Counted from the first letter of the stretch, positions 14,001 to 28,358 are shown. The stretch: DNA of 64,000 nucleotides from Psoroptes ovis (GCA_002943765.1 PQWQ01000007.1:1676501-1740500), one strand, 5' to 3'. The notes: generated by a model from the letters alone, not told the origin. Numbers and translations: made by a program.

Positions 14001-17000
14001 CTTCGAACACCTTTGAGAAAACATGGGATTTTTCATGTTTCGAATCATTTAATAATTCAAATCAATCGCCCACCACCACCGCCATTAATTGGAATGACCA
14101 AACCTTTGTGCACTAACATACATAAAAATTTGAAGAATACAACACCCACCACCACCAACAGCAGCAACACCGACGCCGCGATTGATGGCATTATTTAGCA
14201 GTGTTATATCAAACGAACGAAAAGACTCGATCGCTATTTCGCTATGGCATATGAAAAACAAAAATATGAAAATCAACAAAAAAAAAGGCGCCATGCAACT
14301 TTTAATAATAATTACATTTCTGGTTTGATGTGTAGGCTTCAAATTGTATAGCCTTAAATTGAAAAATTGTGAAGGTAGCTAGCTATAAGCTTTTAGCTAT
14401 TGCTCAACTTAATACTACTAATAATACCTGTTATTCTTGATCAAAGAAATGATCATCATCATCATCATCATCAAATAATGACAACAAAAATAAAACAAAA
14501 CGAAGAAAAACCGCCTACCAAATAATTATAAACGATCAAGATTATTATGTACTCTTCAATGTTTGATTAATATTAATAAGCAGCTAAACTCATACAAGGT
14601 GCATCTATTCAATAAAAAATTCCTCATCACAATAATCTCAAGGGTTAAGGGATAACCGGTCATTAATTTAGACTGAAAATTAATACTGATCATTAGAGGT
14701 GTGTGTGTGTGTGAGTGCGAGGTCAAAACAATTTCAAAACATTATCATACGGAAAGGGTTATCACCTTTAGGAACCTACACACACCAACATTTATATACA
14801 AAAAAAATTTCAAATGCTTTGAGATGAAAAAAATTCATTAAAATTCAAGGGCGATTTTGATCGATCGATTTGATCATTAATTATTTCATTATCAGATTGA
14901 TCTCAAAACGATCAGATGATTCTTGTGAGATGATCAAAAACACGTGGCTCATGGCGCCATTTCAAATCTTGGACCAATTTCACACAGATATTGATGAATA
15001 ATGATTAGATTTAATCGGAAAAACTTACCGAAAATTTCAAATAAAATAAATTCAATTCAAATGAATGACAAATATGATCATTTGGTTGATAATAAAAAAA
15101 AAATATGGAATGTTTAGTTCATATTATAACAAATTGAGCCAACAAATATCACGTGCTATTGATGATGACATGAAAATGAAAAAAAAAATATTCATTAGAA
15201 TTTTCAAATGTTTATCGAAATGGAGGATATAAACAATCGAAATTTCAAACAGAAAATGCATCATCACTTACCACCATCAACAATTGACAAGCAACCACCA
15301 CCCTTTGTTGTTTAGGATAATATTAATGAGAAAAAAAATGATGATGATGATTGAGGAAACGCCCAATGTTTATTTATTATTATTATTATTTAATTGTCAA
15401 ATAGAAAAATATGGATAAAAAAATTTACATTTTCACTCATAATAAATTGTGAACTGTTAATACAACTTTTTACAAATGTACAAATATTTCAATGTACACA
15501 CACACAAACACACACACACATGAAACTAAAATTTAACAATTTATCAATCAAATTATCAATTCGATAGTGTTTGGTCACTAATGGCAAAAAAATATGTGGA
15601 AAAAATTGAATAATCAACAAAAAATCAAGTGAAATATCACTGCCAATTATCGATTGTGATCAAATTTGACAATTTCAAAGTTCAATCTCGAATTTTCATA
15701 TGTTGTGGCAACCATATTCATTGGAAATAAATAAAATAATAATTTGCTGATGTAATTCAAAAATTTGAATAAAATTTGATCATCAAAATGATTTTTTAAA
15801 AAATTTGCAATTTCGATTCAATTTGTTTGAATTATTCAATATTTTTTTCAGATTTTGAAGATTAAAATGAATGATCACATTTTTTTTTTTTTTTTGGTTG
15901 GAAATTGATTTGCTTAATGATTGATAATGAATATTCTCTTTTTGAAGCATAAATCACAATCAAATTTTGATTATTTATTTTAATCAATATCAAAATGTTG
16001 ATTGATAATTACAAATTCATTCATATTTGTATCATGTTTCTTCATTCAAAAATTCGTTGATTCTAATCACAATTAAAATCATCCATAAATCGATTGGAAT
16101 ATTGTAAATATTGGAATATTTCAATTTTCAAATGGATTTATTTACTTATCACTTTTCTTGTTTATTTCTTTCTTTTTTTCAAACATCAAAAAATAATAAT
16201 GAAACTCAATTGAGAATTTGTTTAGTTTTTTATGAATAGAAAATAGAAATAAACTTTGAAAAAAAAATGAATGAAAATAAACAAATAAACAAAAAACAAT
16301 TGATGACGATGACAACAATGATGGAAAATGAAAAATTTCCTTCTGTTTTTAATGCTACTACTTTTTGCTGTTTACCATGTCATTCAGTATTTTTGATGCT
16401 CCTACCCGAAAAATCTTTCGCAACTTTAACCAGTGCTGCTACCCACTTAGTTTTTCTGTGCTGATTAGTTCGATGCTGGTGCTGGATGCTCCTGCCGGTA
16501 CGGCTTGTGTGCAATGAAACAGTGGCAGTGAAATGGTGGTAGTGGCATTTTTTATGGGTAGTGGCGGATTCTTAGATTCGAAAATTTTCACCCGAAAAAA
16601 AATTCAAATATTCCCTTTGGGCCTTTGGTAAAAATACCGATTTTGTTGACTCAATTCAGTGACAACTATACAACTGACAGACATACTCGATCAATCAACC
16701 TAATGGAACCCGAAATATTATTCTATATGTCGATTGATTTCGGGAAAAAATGGACAACCACCGCCGAGCCTTCACTCCCGAACAACACCTTTTTCTCCAT
16801 CACCATTAATTTATGTGTAAATTAAATGTATGATGCTCAGGGGTGTAATCCCAACTTAAATTTAATTATCATCAAACTCACTTTACTTGAAATGAACTGA
16901 TCATCATTTGGATGTTTTTATTTGATTTGATCTGAGCAATGTTTGATCAATATTGACGTCCACCACCGCCACCATTACCGAAAAACAACAACAATCATCC

Positions 17001-19030
17001 TGTTTTCTATCTGAAATGGGCGTTTTTCTTTGTTGATTTCTCTGTTTGTTTGAAGACTTACGAAGCGCACGCATTGGTAAAAGTTGCAACAGCAAGTCAT
17101 GCGACATTATCAATCAATGAATACTTGTTTAATTATTTATTACCACGAAACACCCTCAAAAACACTCGAACACACCATCATCATTTCATTTCCATTCATC
17201 AAATGACGATGACCTAAAACTTGATCTATGAGCTATGATTGAATTCGATGAAGAGAGAGAGATATGAATTCAATTTTTATGATTTCCATAAATTTCGCCG
17301 ATATTTCAATGAATCATTACGATACCATGATCACCAGCAGCAGCAACAACCAAAGATCTGAAGAGTATTAACCGATTATGTTGAATATTTTCTTATCCGC
17401 AATTATCCGAAATTCTCTTCAATCAAATATTTACAGGTGTTCATGTTGTTCCTTTGCTTTTCACACACACAGAAAAAATTTATGTTTTCAAAGGGTAACC
17501 AGTGCTTAAAATATCAAAGATTATAAGCTTCATATCATCAACATAGGGTCATTGTGCCTATGTTGTTTATTGTCGATGATGATGATGATGGTCGAAAAAA
17601 CAAGATCATCATCATCGTCGTTGTTTGAATCATTTTTATTGAATTATTATCATCATTCGTTATTTCGAATACCACACCCATTTCAAGGTGAAGGTGGTAT
17701 CGGTATTATCGATGATGGTCGTAATGGCGGTGGTGGTGGCGTATTTTTTTTCTTCATTTCTCTTTACAGAAATTAACAAAATAATTAACCAGAAATGAGA
17801 ATTAATATTTACCTGTTTTTTGGTTTTTTCTGTTTGTAAAAAAATGACATTTTTTTGCTGATTATTGCGCCATCTGCTGTTCTAGATTTGAAATATTTTT
17901 TATGAAAAAATTTGAAATTTTTTTCCGCCAATTTCTCTCTCTCAAGATGATATAATCAAAGAAATGATGGTGGCAGTGATTGACAGCCAAAATTTGGACT
18001 AAGAAGAAAAGAAATAAGAAAATTAATCGAATTTCTTTGGAAATTTCTTGAGTCAGATAAGATTCTGAGCAACTAAGACGATGTATAGACGATATTTCAT
18101 CTGTAATCATCTTTCATTTATTTGATGAATCAATCAATTGAATTTATTTATATTATCATCATCATCATTACGATTATCATGAATTTAATTATCATTCATT
18201 CATCGAAATGTATCGATTTATTGTAAAAGATTCAATGATTGATTTTTTGTTTGAAATTTATATTTAATTCAAAATGTCAAGAGTATTCGAAGCTTGAGTA
18301 CAACAGTCAATGTTATAAAAAAATAATCTGATCAGATAATCAGCATTTTAGAAATGGTAATCGATGGCCATCGATGGATTGCTGTATGGCTGATTCTTGT
18401 TTAGTTTTTTTTTCATGGTCATCATCATTCATGGTGATCATCAACGTTGTATTTGTCATCGTAATGTTTTGTTTATGAACGATTTTCAATGCTTTCGATG
18501 AGCAGTGGAATAGCACATAATATTGAATTGAATGATTCGATAAATTTTTTAATTAGCCAGAAGCTAAAATTTCAAGCATGAATCACGTGCGATTTCGATT
18601 GAGTGAAGAATATCAAAAGCAATGATTGATCATTGACCATTGATTTATTACAGAATTCAATCAAATGCAGAAACTTCAGCACCTGAACAATTTGGTAATT
18701 CACAGAAAAAAAAGGTAATTAAAATACGACGAATCGGTATAAAATTAGCATGATTTCATTGTTTCAACAACAAAAAACAAAGACATTGATTCTGATTGCT
18801 TTCTGTTTAAAAAATTCAAATTCATAATTATCACATAAATAATAATGAATGGTAATAAAATTAATTAACAAAGAATCGGCAAAGAAGTAGAAGAAGAAGC
18901 AATTCGAGAGAAAATAATAAATTCCATAATTCAGCTGGACATTGTTTGTTTGTTTGTATTCAAAGACAGTAAACAAACAAACAATGAGCAATAAAATATG
19001 AATAATTCAATATGATCATAAATGATGATG

Positions 19031-19062
19031 ATGATGATGATGATGATCATCATCATCATCAT
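19031..19062. repeat. perfect 32-bp palindrome of ATG/CAT microsatellite
   Basis: A run of ATG units switches to ATC units at a central GATC, so the last 16 bases before the centre are the exact reverse complement of the 16 after it. The whole microsatellite spans about 19022-19062. The structure could extrude a hairpin or cruciform. Confidence 0.95.
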
Positions 19063-22000
19063 TACATTTGTCCATCCATTTACTTGTCACTAAACATGAT
19101 AACGACCAGTTTGGCCATCATCAACAGTAGCATTTGATGATGATATATCACCATGTATATTCAAATAATATATACAAATTGGCTGATTAATGTCATTCAT
19201 TTACATGTAATTTATTCGTTTTGATGATTGTTTTCAGTATAATGTATAAATCAATTCAACAAATGAAACAAAAAACAATCGAAACGATTCAAAACAATGA
19301 ATTTCAATGAGTTAATTTTTCAAATATTTAAATTGTATATGATTTATTTTTATTTCATAAAACCATATTTGGCAGTGTCAATATTTAAATATTTTATAAA
19401 TTTTGTTATTGAGAATCTTCGTTGTTTTCGACAACGGACATTGTTTTGTTTGTTGATTGATTGTTGATCGTTGATTGATTGATTGAGTGATTCTTCATTG
19501 TTTTTTTGCAGTTCCAAAGAATGGAAAAATTGAAACATCGAAATGAATTTTTGGATTATGAAATTTTACGAATTGGATTTATGATATATTTCAACAATTA
19601 ATGCAACAAATCCGAAACTTGTTTCTATTGTTCATAGGTGTGTGTGTGTGTATTTGATGTTTGATGTGGCTGTAGATTGCTGTTGATGCTGTTGTTTTCA
19701 TTTTCGTTCAAAATATCTTTTAATCAATCGAAAAATTTCAATGTTGTTTTGACAATGTTGTTCGACATGTTCCATGTTGTTGTCTTGCTAAAATTCTTTC
19801 GTAAATAGACTTTGATTTAAAATTTGATACGCATTAAATTTTGAATCAAATTGAAATCATTAATTGATCAAATTTCTTCGATTTCAATTTTTTAAACATC
19901 GAAAATTCATTGATTGAAGCAATCAATCCATCAATCGAATCAAATGAACGATCATATGATCAATCTTATGGCCAAACAAATGATTGATCAACAAATGAAT
20001 TAGAGAAAAATGTACCGTACCACTCCATCTTGGATAATGGATGATAATTTATTCAATTATTCATTGGTGATAATGGTTAATAATTAATATATTCGACATT
20101 CACCAATTAAATGGTCAATGATTTGGTCATACGAGCTGCAACAAACATATCATTAAACCGTAATTCAAACGAAACGGGCAAGTAATGTACTGTATAAAAT
20201 ACAATTCAATGTCCTTACCATGCTTATGTTCATAATTATAATCTTTTTTAAATTTTAAATTTCATTTTGAAATGATTATAATTATGAACAATGAATAAAC
20301 AATGATGATGATGATGATGGCCGTGATGTATTGTGATTAATTGTAAATCCGATTTTTGAATAAAATTTTTCAAAAATTTCTCCCCAAAATACCTTTTGAA
20401 TATGATTCCATTCAAATATCTGAAATATTTGTTTTATATTTGTTTTGTTGATTATCAGCAGAAAAAAATCGAAAAAAAAAAACAAATGATCATAATTCAA
20501 ATTGTGATTTATTTGTACGCCTACTTAACTGGAATATTTAACGAAAACAAAACAAAAATTGATTAGAATAATTAACGGCCTTCAACTTGAACAAAATGTG
20601 AATGAATTGATTTCAATCCAACATGAAACAATCGAATGAATTTAGATCGATTTAATTTATTCGAAAAAAAATCGAAGCTGAAATTCAATCAATTTTTTTT
20701 TAATCAATCCAAAGCCAATCAGAATGGATTAATGAAATTGAAAATAAAAAAACGAATAAATGGACGAAATACTTTGAAATTTAGAAATCTTGAAAAAAAT
20801 AGACGATAATAGACGTTGATAACGTTGAAAAAATATCAAACACGTTCCATCATGTTTTTAATGTATCGCAATTTGTATGATTCATTTATTTGTTTACATT
20901 GGATAAATGTGTATAATTTTACAACAATTTATTGCAACAATTCATAAATTGGAATATCTCCAATCCCATTTAACGATTATTTTCTCTTTGTTTTTTTCAT
21001 CTGTTTGTTTGTTCATTTCGTTTCAATTATGTTTTGGTTGGTCAACAACATCGGTCTAATGTTTCTTGAGAAAATAAAATGTTCATTTAGAAAAAAAAAT
21101 GTCCAAATAATGTTGATCATCGTCATCAATGGTGATTGTGGATCAAGTGGATCAAAAATTTGAAAAATTTTTAATTTCAATTTTAATTGCTGTCATCATT
21201 ATCATCAGTTGTTGTTGTTGTCGTTCTTGTCGTTGTTGTTATTGTACTCAAACATCATCATCATTATCATCATCGAATCACAGATTCATTGATGATAATG
21301 ATGATGATAATAATAATAATAAAGATATATCTCAATGATGATAATTATTGAAATTATTATCACTCATTAGCATTATTATAATTATTATCATCAATGATAA
21401 TGGAACATGATGGAACACTTTTTGTTTTTTTTTAATCAAAAGAATATAAATGAATTTTTAAATAATTGTTTCTCTTTCTCTCTTCCATTTCTTCATTGAA
21501 TTGAATTTGAATTCAATTCATTCAATTTCTCTTTGAAAATTTCATTCAGAAACAGATTTCCATGTTTCTATTCATGTTTCATTTTATTATTGTGTTTCAA
21601 ATATATTCCACCTGATCATATAATGATAATGATCATTACCATCCACATGCACGTACAAACACATACACACGGAGACATCGAAACTTCGCACATTTTCAAT
21701 GAATTTCAATGAATCATTGAATGCTTTGTGTTTCAAACAACATTTTCATTTGAAAAGTTTTCCTTTGAATTTTGAATCCATTTCAAATGAATTCAAATTC
21801 AAATGAAATTTTGGAAGCAAAATCAAGCAGCCATTCAATACACCATCAACAGCATTAATTTCTCAACTTTGGTGGTTGAAAAAATGGTAAATTTCAAATG
21901 AATAATGAATGAATTTCAATGAATTTCATGCATTTCAAATTCAAATTCAATTGAATTGAATCGTTTTTGTTTTGATTCGAAATAAACTAAATAAACTGAT

Positions 22001-23496
22001 TCTAAAAAATAATTTTTCAAAAAGTGAAAGTGACCATTACCACCACCACCATCACCATTATTCATAATCAACAACCTGTTGATCAATTCTCGGTGATAAC
22101 GAATTTTGTGATTCTATATTCAATCACAGCGACAACGAAAACAGGCAAAATGACATAAATCATCATTAATTATGAATGGACTTGAATCTTTATCTTCATC
22201 ATCATCAACATCATTATTACCATTAACATTATTATCATAGCCATTATCAATGACATTTGGATTACATAAGAATGTGATTTTCACTTTTGTGAATGTGAAT
22301 TTTTTGGCTTTCACTTTTCAAATTGCATGATATCTCTACCATTATCAATTATTAACCCTAAAAAATTGAAAATATTTGAAATTTGAATTTGAAAATTTCG
22401 AAAAAACAAGTTGTCACTCGTCCATCCGAATCCATTCGATTCGATTCAATCAAATCGTCCACCAAAAAAAATTATCTTAATGTAAACAACGACCGAAACC
22501 AAACCAATTTGAGAAAAAACCAATTTTAAACATTGATTTGTGTACGATTACCAAAGATAATAAAAGTCTTTGACTTTGTTTGTTTGTACATTGCACATTG
22601 GCGACAAACCAAATATTCTTTCGACAAACATCGAAAACAAACATCAACATTACAAATCACAAGTCACAAACCTTCGAAATTATCGTTGAAATGATAATGT
22701 GTACATGTGTTTGAGATGGATTGATTGATTGATTTAATGAATAAAGAAGAACAAGAAAACAAAAAAAAGAAATCACAGATCAATGTCATGATAATAAATT
22801 TCATTAATTTTTAAAATTTGAAATTTGAAATTTGAAATATTGAAATTTCAATCAAGAATCAAAGATAGAACAGCGTCGTCATCATAGTTTTCATCATCAT
22901 CATAGACTTCGTCTTAACCATCATCGTTGTTGCTGTCAATGTCCAGTGTTTTATCATCAAATACATAACCAAATCATCGAAACGAAATCTCTAGATCAAA
23001 AATTGGAGAAATTAATCAGAATATCAATTTACAATCCAGGTGTTTTTTTTTGTTCAATTTTCGTTTTGACGTTTGTTCTTCGTTTGTTCATTTAATCATT
23101 CATCAAACATTCAATTTTGTCAGATAATCAAGGGGTGAATCTTTGCTTTATTTAAATGTGAAAACCTTCTTGGTGTTCATTGTAGTTGATGATGTTCATG
23201 TTGTTGGTGAATGGATGCATTTTTTGTTCAATCTGAATTCATTTACTTTAATATTTTTCATTTACTTTTTTTCATCATTGAAACATTGCGTGTTCATACA
23301 TTTGTTTGTTTCAAGTGTTTGTTTGTCTGTGTATGTGTGTAGGAGTTAATAATAATAACGACGACGACGAAGATATCACGATACAATTTTCAAGTTTTTT
23401 TTTTGTTAAGAATTTTTTCAATTTCATTTCATTTTATTCTTTTTCCTTCTTCATTTCATTTTTCATCTTCATCATTCGTTTGTTTGTTGATGTAAA

Positions 23497-26400
23497 ATGG
23501 AAAAATTTGTCAAAATGAATGTAAGTATTTGAATTAATTCAAAGATGATGATTGATTGAATATTTTACTATTAATCGCGTTTAATTTGGTGCAAAAATCT
23601 TCGAAATTTCGATTGAATTATAATTAAATTAAATTCAATTCAATTTATTCTTAGTTTTTGTCAATATTTTTAATAATATTGATCATCATTGGATGCTTAA
23701 ATGCCCAAGATACTAAAACAAGACCATCTCCGGTATCCAATTTTAATCATGGCCGAACATCACCAGTATTCTTTCATCGAAAGCGTTAGTATTTACCAAG
23801 TTAATTATTATAATAATGATTCAATGTTTTATTATCTTAAACTAAAAGGGTTAATGGCTGCCTCATATGATGATCAACCTGGATTCGGTTATCGTTTACG
23901 TATGCCTAGTTCAGCTGATCCTAAAACCTATTTGAATTATAATCGTAATAATAATGATAATAATAATCAACAACAAAATAGAAATGATAATGATTTAATG
24001 GATGTTCGTCCACGTCCAATCATTATCAATCGAAGTGATAATGATGAGCGACAAACTCATAACACCATTGATTCATCAGTCGAACCATCATCAACACCAT
24101 CTGTTGTGCCACCATCATCGCCATCGTCATCGTCTTCATTTTCCGAATCAATACAACCATCAGAATATCCGAGACATTTTGAGGATAGAATCGGGGATCA
24201 ACGACCTCAACAACAACAACAACCAAATCAAGAACCATCAGTATTCCCTGGATCAAATAATTTTTACAGTGTACCACAGCCTTCATCTTCAGCGAATGCT
24301 TCGCAATTTGATTCAACATCGAACCCTATTAATGATCCTGTGACAAACATACCTTATTATGGTGATAAAATCGATAATAATCAACAACAATTCCAACAAC
24401 ATACTCAATTTCAAAATGAATCTATCACTCCAACCAATGATTTAGTAAATAATGAAAATTCTGATAAAAAACAAGTTGAATGGTTAGAATATATGCAAAG
24501 ATTTCGGCCAACACCATCTGATTCGATCGATTCAGGTTTTAGATTCAAATCCATTCTTTCCATTGAATGATTCGCTTAATTTTTTTTTTTTTTTGAATAG
24601 GTCCTGCACCACAACAATCACCAGCCACTCCAGTATCAGCCGGTACTCCAGTAGTATTCAATTCGCATGTATCACAACCATCTCAAATTCCGAGCGATGT
24701 AAATCGATTTGTGCAAATTCCTCGTCCAGGTGGCCCATTGCAGCCACAATATTCGAATGTTCTTGTTAATCAATTTCGACCGATCGAAATTCCGCAGCAA
24801 AGATTTCCAGTGATACAAACTACGGTACCGCAGCAGCAGCAGCAGCCAGCACAAACGCCATTGGTAATTATTCCTCAACCAACTCTCAGATATATCCATA
24901 TTCCATTGACCAATCAAGCAAATGTAGCAAGTCCAATAAATCAGATTCGTTATTTACAGCCAATTCCACCGATGAACTATATGATGACAATTCCTCCAAT
25001 GAAAATTGTCACTCCAGTCATTCGATTTGGATCAAATAATGGTTTAAATGCTGCCAACATACCACCTGTTAATCGACCAAATGTACTAAATTATAAATTT
25101 ACACGAGAACCACCGGTATACACTCAAACTCGTGTTCATACACCAGTATTTGTGACCAATGTTAAGCCATCACAAGGATTCAAATACACTATTCAACGTG
25201 CTGATCAGCAACCATTAGCTCAACAGCAACCAACACAATTAAATAGTGGTCCAATGATACCAGTAGCTATTCCTCAACATCGTGTCAACACTAATATCAA
25301 TGAACAATTTTATAAAGTTCCAATTCCGAATGCTCCAACTAGATCGGGAACAGTTCGCAATTTTGTTGTGCCTCCTTACATGAATCCAATACCAATCGAA
25401 ACTGTTATGCAGCAACCATCATCATTTTATTCAAGTAATAATAGCCCGATTCCAGGATTTCAACGAGTAGCTCCTGGTGAAACGCATACATTGCCCGTTG
25501 TTAGTAATCAACCATCACAAGGTGGAGGTGATGTAACCATCACAATCGAACCGATTCCATCGCTAAATTTTAGAACAGGAAATTCGGCAAATCAACCAGC
25601 TCCGGAGCAATCGGCGCATGCTCAATCATCCGAATCATCACAATCATCAACCGATTCTGTGGCTGATAATAATAATAACAATAATAATAACGATGCAAAT
25701 GTCGGTCAGTCATTACGTCAAGCTGTTTTCGAGCCTATCGAAAGTCTTGGGTATCCATCCGATTATCCTGATTCAGATTCACGAGATGAACAGCTTCATT
25801 CACATTCATATCAAGAACAAAATGAGCCAACAAATGAATATGTAGGACACCCATTGAGACAGCCAGATGAATCACAAGGATATGGACACGGACAACAACA
25901 TGGACCATCTGAACAAGAAATCGGTCAACCATTGGGCCATGCAGATGAATCTCATGGATATGGACACGAACAACAATATGGAGAACCTGAACAAGATGTT
26001 GGACAAACATTTAGACAGCCAGACGAACCACATGGATATGGACACGGACAACAATATGGAGCATCTGAACAAGATGTTGGACAAACATTTAGACAGCCAG
26101 ACGAACCACATGGATATGGACACGGACAACAATATGGAGCATCTGAACAAGATGTTGGACAACCACTGAGCCATACAGATAATTTCCTTCCAATTTATGG
26201 ACCACCTTCGGTCCAGAACAATAATCCACATTTTTTTTCACAATCAAATGCGAATACAAATAATAATGAAGAAATTTCAGAATCCGAATCTGGACAAGCA
26301 AATGGTATTGGCCGTGGACATCGATTAAATTATGAACAAAGTTATAATTCACCACAGCAATCGAGCAGCAATAATGGTTGGACTGAACAACAAAAATTAT

Positions 26401-26651
26401 TCAATGATAATCAACAAGATTATTATCAGCAACAACAACAACACCAACAACAACAACAACGACTAAATATTGATAATCAACAAGATTATTATCAACACGA
26501 ATCAGATCAACAACAACAGCAACGATTCAATAATGATGATCAACAAGATTATCATCAACAACAACGATCGAATATTGATAATCAACAAGATTATTATCGA
26601 CAAGAACAAGAAAAAGAACAACAACAATCGATTGATCAATCATCGAAATAA
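23497..26651 (+). CDS. secreted Pro/Gln/Asn-rich tandem-repeat protein
   Basis: Four exons (23497-23520, 23655-23784, 23849-24535, 24601-26651) join in frame to 963 aa. Exon 1 encodes only eight residues; across the first junction the product reads as a signal peptide, MEKFVKMNFLSIFLIILIII then GCLNA, with likely cleavage after it. The mature part is low-complexity, rich in Pro, Gln, Asn and Ser with many VxIP/PxQ patches. Residues about 696-799 are four tandem 26-aa units (GQTFRQPDEPHGYGHGQQYG plus a short tail), and the C-terminus repeats DNQQDYYQQ-like blocks. No enzymatic domain is visible. A secreted structural, mucin-like, eggshell or gut-lining role would fit the composition, but this is inference. 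The long antisense and alternate-frame open frames over the repeats are shadows of the repeat. Confidence 0.82.
25845..26156 (+). repeat. four 78-bp tandem repeats inside the secreted repeat gene
   Basis: Units begin at 25845, 25923, 26001 and 26079, each exactly 78 bp, so the array keeps frame. The last two copies are identical base for base, while the first two have diverged; a truncated fifth copy starts at 26157. The pattern indicates recent unequal exchange or slippage. Confidence 0.95.
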
Positions 26652-27233
26652 ATCGATCTAAAATCAATTGATTCTAAATCATGATGATTCAAATAATGAT
26701 AAACCTTTCCAAATCGAAAATGTAGGTGATTTATTCAACAAAGAAAATTTTACCAAAAAAAAAAAAAAAAAAAATAATTCAAAATTTGTTCTCCAAAAAA
26801 TTGACAGCAGCTACACACGTCTTTAAACATAAATGATTCAATTTTTTCCAATTGATTTTCCAATCAATTCAAAGTGATTTTTCTATGTGAATTTTCAATG
26901 ATAATATTATAATATTGGGACAATTTCGATGCAAACATTTGCAGAATGGAATTCAATTAAATTGATTTAATTTTGAAATATTTTTTTTTTTTGAAAATTT
27001 ATTTTTGACATTTTTTTTTCGAAAAATAAATTGGAAATAATTGATAATTGGAAAACCCTGTGAATAATAATAATAATAGCTTGAATAAGATCAATGCATT
27101 CAATGTGGTGCATTCAATGGAATAATTTTTGTTATTATTTGATATCAAAGGATTATTATTTGAGGATCAGGTAATTGTTTTGAGGATTATGTATTTGTTT
27201 TTCAGAAATTTTGTTTTGATCATAGGAGCAATT
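26652..27233. other. intergenic stretch between convergent genes
   Basis: 582 bp between the stop codons of the secreted repeat gene (plus) and the acetyltransferase gene (minus). It contains a 20-A tract at 26755-26774 and T tracts near 26981. It must contain both 3' UTRs; no other gene was seen. Confidence 0.7.
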
Positions 27234-28358
27234 CTAACAAGAAAAATCAGGTGTATGGCAGCAATATAATTTGTTATAATTAAAAGGCGGAATAAATTTC
27301 GTATATAATTTTTCACAACGACATGATTCATGGAGTCCAAGAATTTGGGTTGACCAACGTATAGCTTCATCACAATTATCCGTAGTAAATATTGATAATT
27401 GACGATTCATGGCAAAACGGCTATCCGAACGTATTAGTTCGGCTAATAATACTTCACCAATTAATGGATCATTTGCATATAATGGTCCCGGTGTTGATCG
27501 GCCAACTTTTTAGATTGAATAAAAAATGAAACAATAAAAGAATAAATGAATTGTTTGATTAAAACATTTTGAATTGAAATTTTTTTTTGTGATTCGATAC
27601 ATACTTGGATCCAATTGTATACAACCATAACCGACAATTTTTTCTTCGTTTGATAATGTATCCATTATGGCCATAGTGATTGTCTCTTTTTTACTGAATG
27701 AATAATGTAATAATTTTGAACGATTGTCTAAATGTACTGTTTGATCAAAATCAATTATTTTTTGCACCAATGATTCATTATGATCAACACTATCCGGTGG
27801 TAATCCTATCAAACGAAATCGATGATCAATTTTATCAATAGTTCGTAGCGAATGTAAATTTTTCATTTCACCTTCAATAATTACGATTGATCGACCTTCA
27901 ATATGGCAGAAACCGGCACGATCTCTATAAATTTTAAATTTATTAGGCACAGCACAAAGCCCGCAATTACCATCACCAACTTGTTCCATACATTTTTGAA
28001 ATAATTTCACACCAATACCAAGTCCTTGATATTCAGGTTCAACACAATATAAACCAAGAAAACGTGTTTGATGTGTGGTCATTGGTGCTGCACATGCACC
28101 AATTACTTTATCACGATCTTCATCAATCGCAACAAAAAACCCGGATGGATCAGATTCATAAAAACTTTGGACAATATTCAGCGAATCATTTAAATCTGCA
28201 CGTGAAAATATCATAACAGATGGTTCAATTTCATCATATTTCATTGAACGTATAGTTAATTTGAAATCAATATTTTTATGTCGGCCATTTGATTGTTCAT
28301 TATTATTATTATCGTTATTATTAACATTATCATTATCATTATCATTGGCCATTTCCAT
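27234..28358 (-). CDS. GNAT-family N-acetyltransferase with YitH-type C-terminal domain
   Basis: Two exons, 28358-27605 and 27505-27234, with a 99 bp intron (donor GTATGT) encode 341 aa. After an Asn/Asp-rich leader of about 28 residues comes a GNAT domain: FVAIDEDRDKVIGACAAP, then LYCVEPEYQGLGIGVKLF, whose QGLGIG at 111-116 is the acetyl-CoA pyrophosphate-binding Q/R-x-x-G-x-G loop, then AVPNKFKIYRDRAGF. The second half (VGYGCIQLDP across the junction to IGRSTPGPLYANDP) matches the layout of the Acetyltransf_18/YitH-like domain that follows GNAT in a group of animal proteins. The enzyme should move acetyl from acetyl-CoA to an amine; its substrate cannot be read from sequence. Confidence 0.85.

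Larger units (their letters stand above)
10804..23496. other. about 12.7 kb between KLF-like gene and secreted repeat gene
   Basis: No supported coding gene. The interval between two divergently transcribed genes holds microsatellites (a GTC run at 11066, ATC at 13772, an ATG/CAT palindrome at 19031), CA/GT runs (14700, 15499, 19638), an inverted repeat around 12893-12917 and a locally GC-richer patch at about 16340-16570. Open frames at 13229-13797, 16267-16464 and 16625-16825 are low-complexity or start within composition patches and show no domain. Non-coding 5' exons or enhancers of the KLF-like gene may lie here; I cannot place them. Confidence 0.55.

Noticed and set aside
16625..16825. 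66-aa frame containing TAEPSLPNNTF
   Set aside because: No homology recognised, no intron signals and poor start context.
24002..24343. 113-aa His-rich plus-strand open frame over exon 3 of the secreted repeat gene, with an antisense frame at 24026-24319
   Set aside because: Out-of-phase readings of the CAT/CAA-rich true exon; the spliced frame with signal peptide explains the region.
25867..26231. Long open frames on both strands over the 78-bp array
   Set aside because: A 78-bp period is a multiple of three, so any frame open in one unit stays open in all; repeat shadow.
27167..27373. 68-aa minus-strand frame over exon 2 of the acetyltransferase
   Set aside because: Different phase from the spliced acetyltransferase exon, which continues the domain to a stop at 27234.
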